Source: Planctomycetota bacterium (GTDB taxonomy: Bacteria; Planctomycetota; UBA1135). From it: a stretch of 6,602 nucleotides of DNA. A program made the position numbers and the translations under genes. Within the stretch, counting starts at the first letter, position 1. Every line of letters begins with the position of its first letter. Below are positions 6,253 through 6,602 of this stretch, piece after piece. The notes beneath the pieces were generated by a model. The model saw only the letters and a program-made list of their open reading frames with translations. It was not told the origin of the DNA and did no database searches. The DNA lies in the NCBI GenBank assembly GCA_014382465.1, contig JACNJP010000536.1, positions 1 through 6,602 of the forward strand, written 5' to 3'.

Positions 6253-6602
6253 CCCGTTCGAAGCTCCTGCGCCGCCTGATGCTGGTCTACGGCGCCCTCC
6301 TGCTCCTGGTGGTGGGGCGCCTGGTGCAGCTCCAGGTCCTGGAGCACGAGACCTGGAGGGCGGAGGCGGTGCGGGCCCGCTCCAGCGGCCGGACCCTGCC
6401 CTTCACCCGCGGCAAGATCCTCGACCAGGACGGCCGGGTGCTGGTCCAGGACCACCGCTCCTTCGTCCTGCGCTTCGAGTACCGCAGCTTCCGTCGGAGC
6501 CACCTCGCCGGCCAGCTCTTCGAAGCCGCCCAACTGGCCGGCCTGCCAGTCCACGGCCTGGGCGACGCCTGGGGTCGGGCAGGGGAGCTGGCGCCGGAGC
6601 TG
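6249..6602 (+). CDS. mrdA: Class B penicillin-binding protein, PBP2 type, N-terminal part (3' truncated)
   Basis: PBP2 is the transpeptidase that crosslinks peptidoglycan during elongation, anchored in the inner membrane with its catalytic domain in the periplasm. The window shows 118 residues of an open frame that continues past base 6602. A short basic start (MTRSKLLRRL) precedes a membrane helix at about residues 10-24. After VQLQVLEHETWRAEAVRARS comes TRGKILDQDGRVLVQD (from T53), matching the RGxIxDRxGxxLA motif of class B PBPs. The transpeptidase SxxK, SxN and KTG motifs lie outside the window, so the class is inferred from the N-terminus. The gene order mreBCD then PBP is the classical setting of mrdA, with rodA often next; an FtsI-type protein is the main alternative. 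The start overlaps the mreD stop. Confidence 0.87.
   Translation, partial: MTRSKLLRRLMLVYGALLLLVVGRLVQLQVLEHETWRAEAVRARSSGRTLPFTRGKILDQDGRVLVQDHRSFVLRFEYRSFRRSHLAGQLFEAAQLAGLPVHGLGDAWGRAGELAPEL

Noticed and set aside
1..6602. CRISPR arrays, insertion sequences, tRNA or rRNA genes, prophage or defence genes
   Set aside because: No direct-repeat arrays, transposase motifs, terminal inverted repeats or RNA-gene signatures were seen; the window is ordinary core-genome content.

Overview
The window is GC-rich, densely coding DNA, and every gene I accept reads on the + strand. An apolipoprotein N-acyltransferase (Lnt) next to a complete mreB-mreC-mreD set and a class B penicillin-binding protein points to a diderm, rod-shaped or elongating bacterium with outer-membrane lipoproteins. 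The lineage cannot be fixed from the sequence. The signal-anchored coiled-coil protein and the divergent MreC and MreD are far from proteobacterial versions. My impression, and only that, is of a high-GC Planctomycetota-like or similar deep-branching phylum.

The layout suggests three transcription units. (1) Bases 1-2152 hold the 3' end of moeA (molybdenum cofactor synthesis), joined by an ATGA overlap to lnt (lipoprotein maturation). (2) Bases 2294-3418 hold a 285-residue membrane-anchored coiled-coil protein with a C-terminal beta-rich domain, followed by an 85-residue single-pass membrane protein whose strong Shine-Dalgarno overlaps the upstream stop. A candidate promoter lies at the lnt stop codon, and the unit ends in a perfect GC hairpin with a T tract (3440-3478). 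(3) From about 3515 onward, a TATACT -10 element precedes mreB, mreC, mreD and the start of a PBP2-type transpeptidase gene that runs off the window. These four genes are 3 bases apart or overlap by ATGA, so they are very probably co-transcribed and translationally coupled.

Functionally, unit 3 is the elongasome core. MreB filaments at the inner face of the membrane, MreC and MreD as membrane partners, and PBP2 as periplasmic transpeptidase direct lateral wall synthesis. Lnt acts separately in the inner membrane on lipoproteins.

The most interesting points are two. The MreC homologue seems to lack the usual coiled coil after its membrane anchor and carries what looks like a repeated GD-x-V...P-x-G...G motif region. 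Just upstream of mreB lies an unrecognised protein with the MreC-like order anchor, coiled coil, beta domain. Neither point proves a new system. Both can be tested by structure prediction and by checking conservation of gene order.
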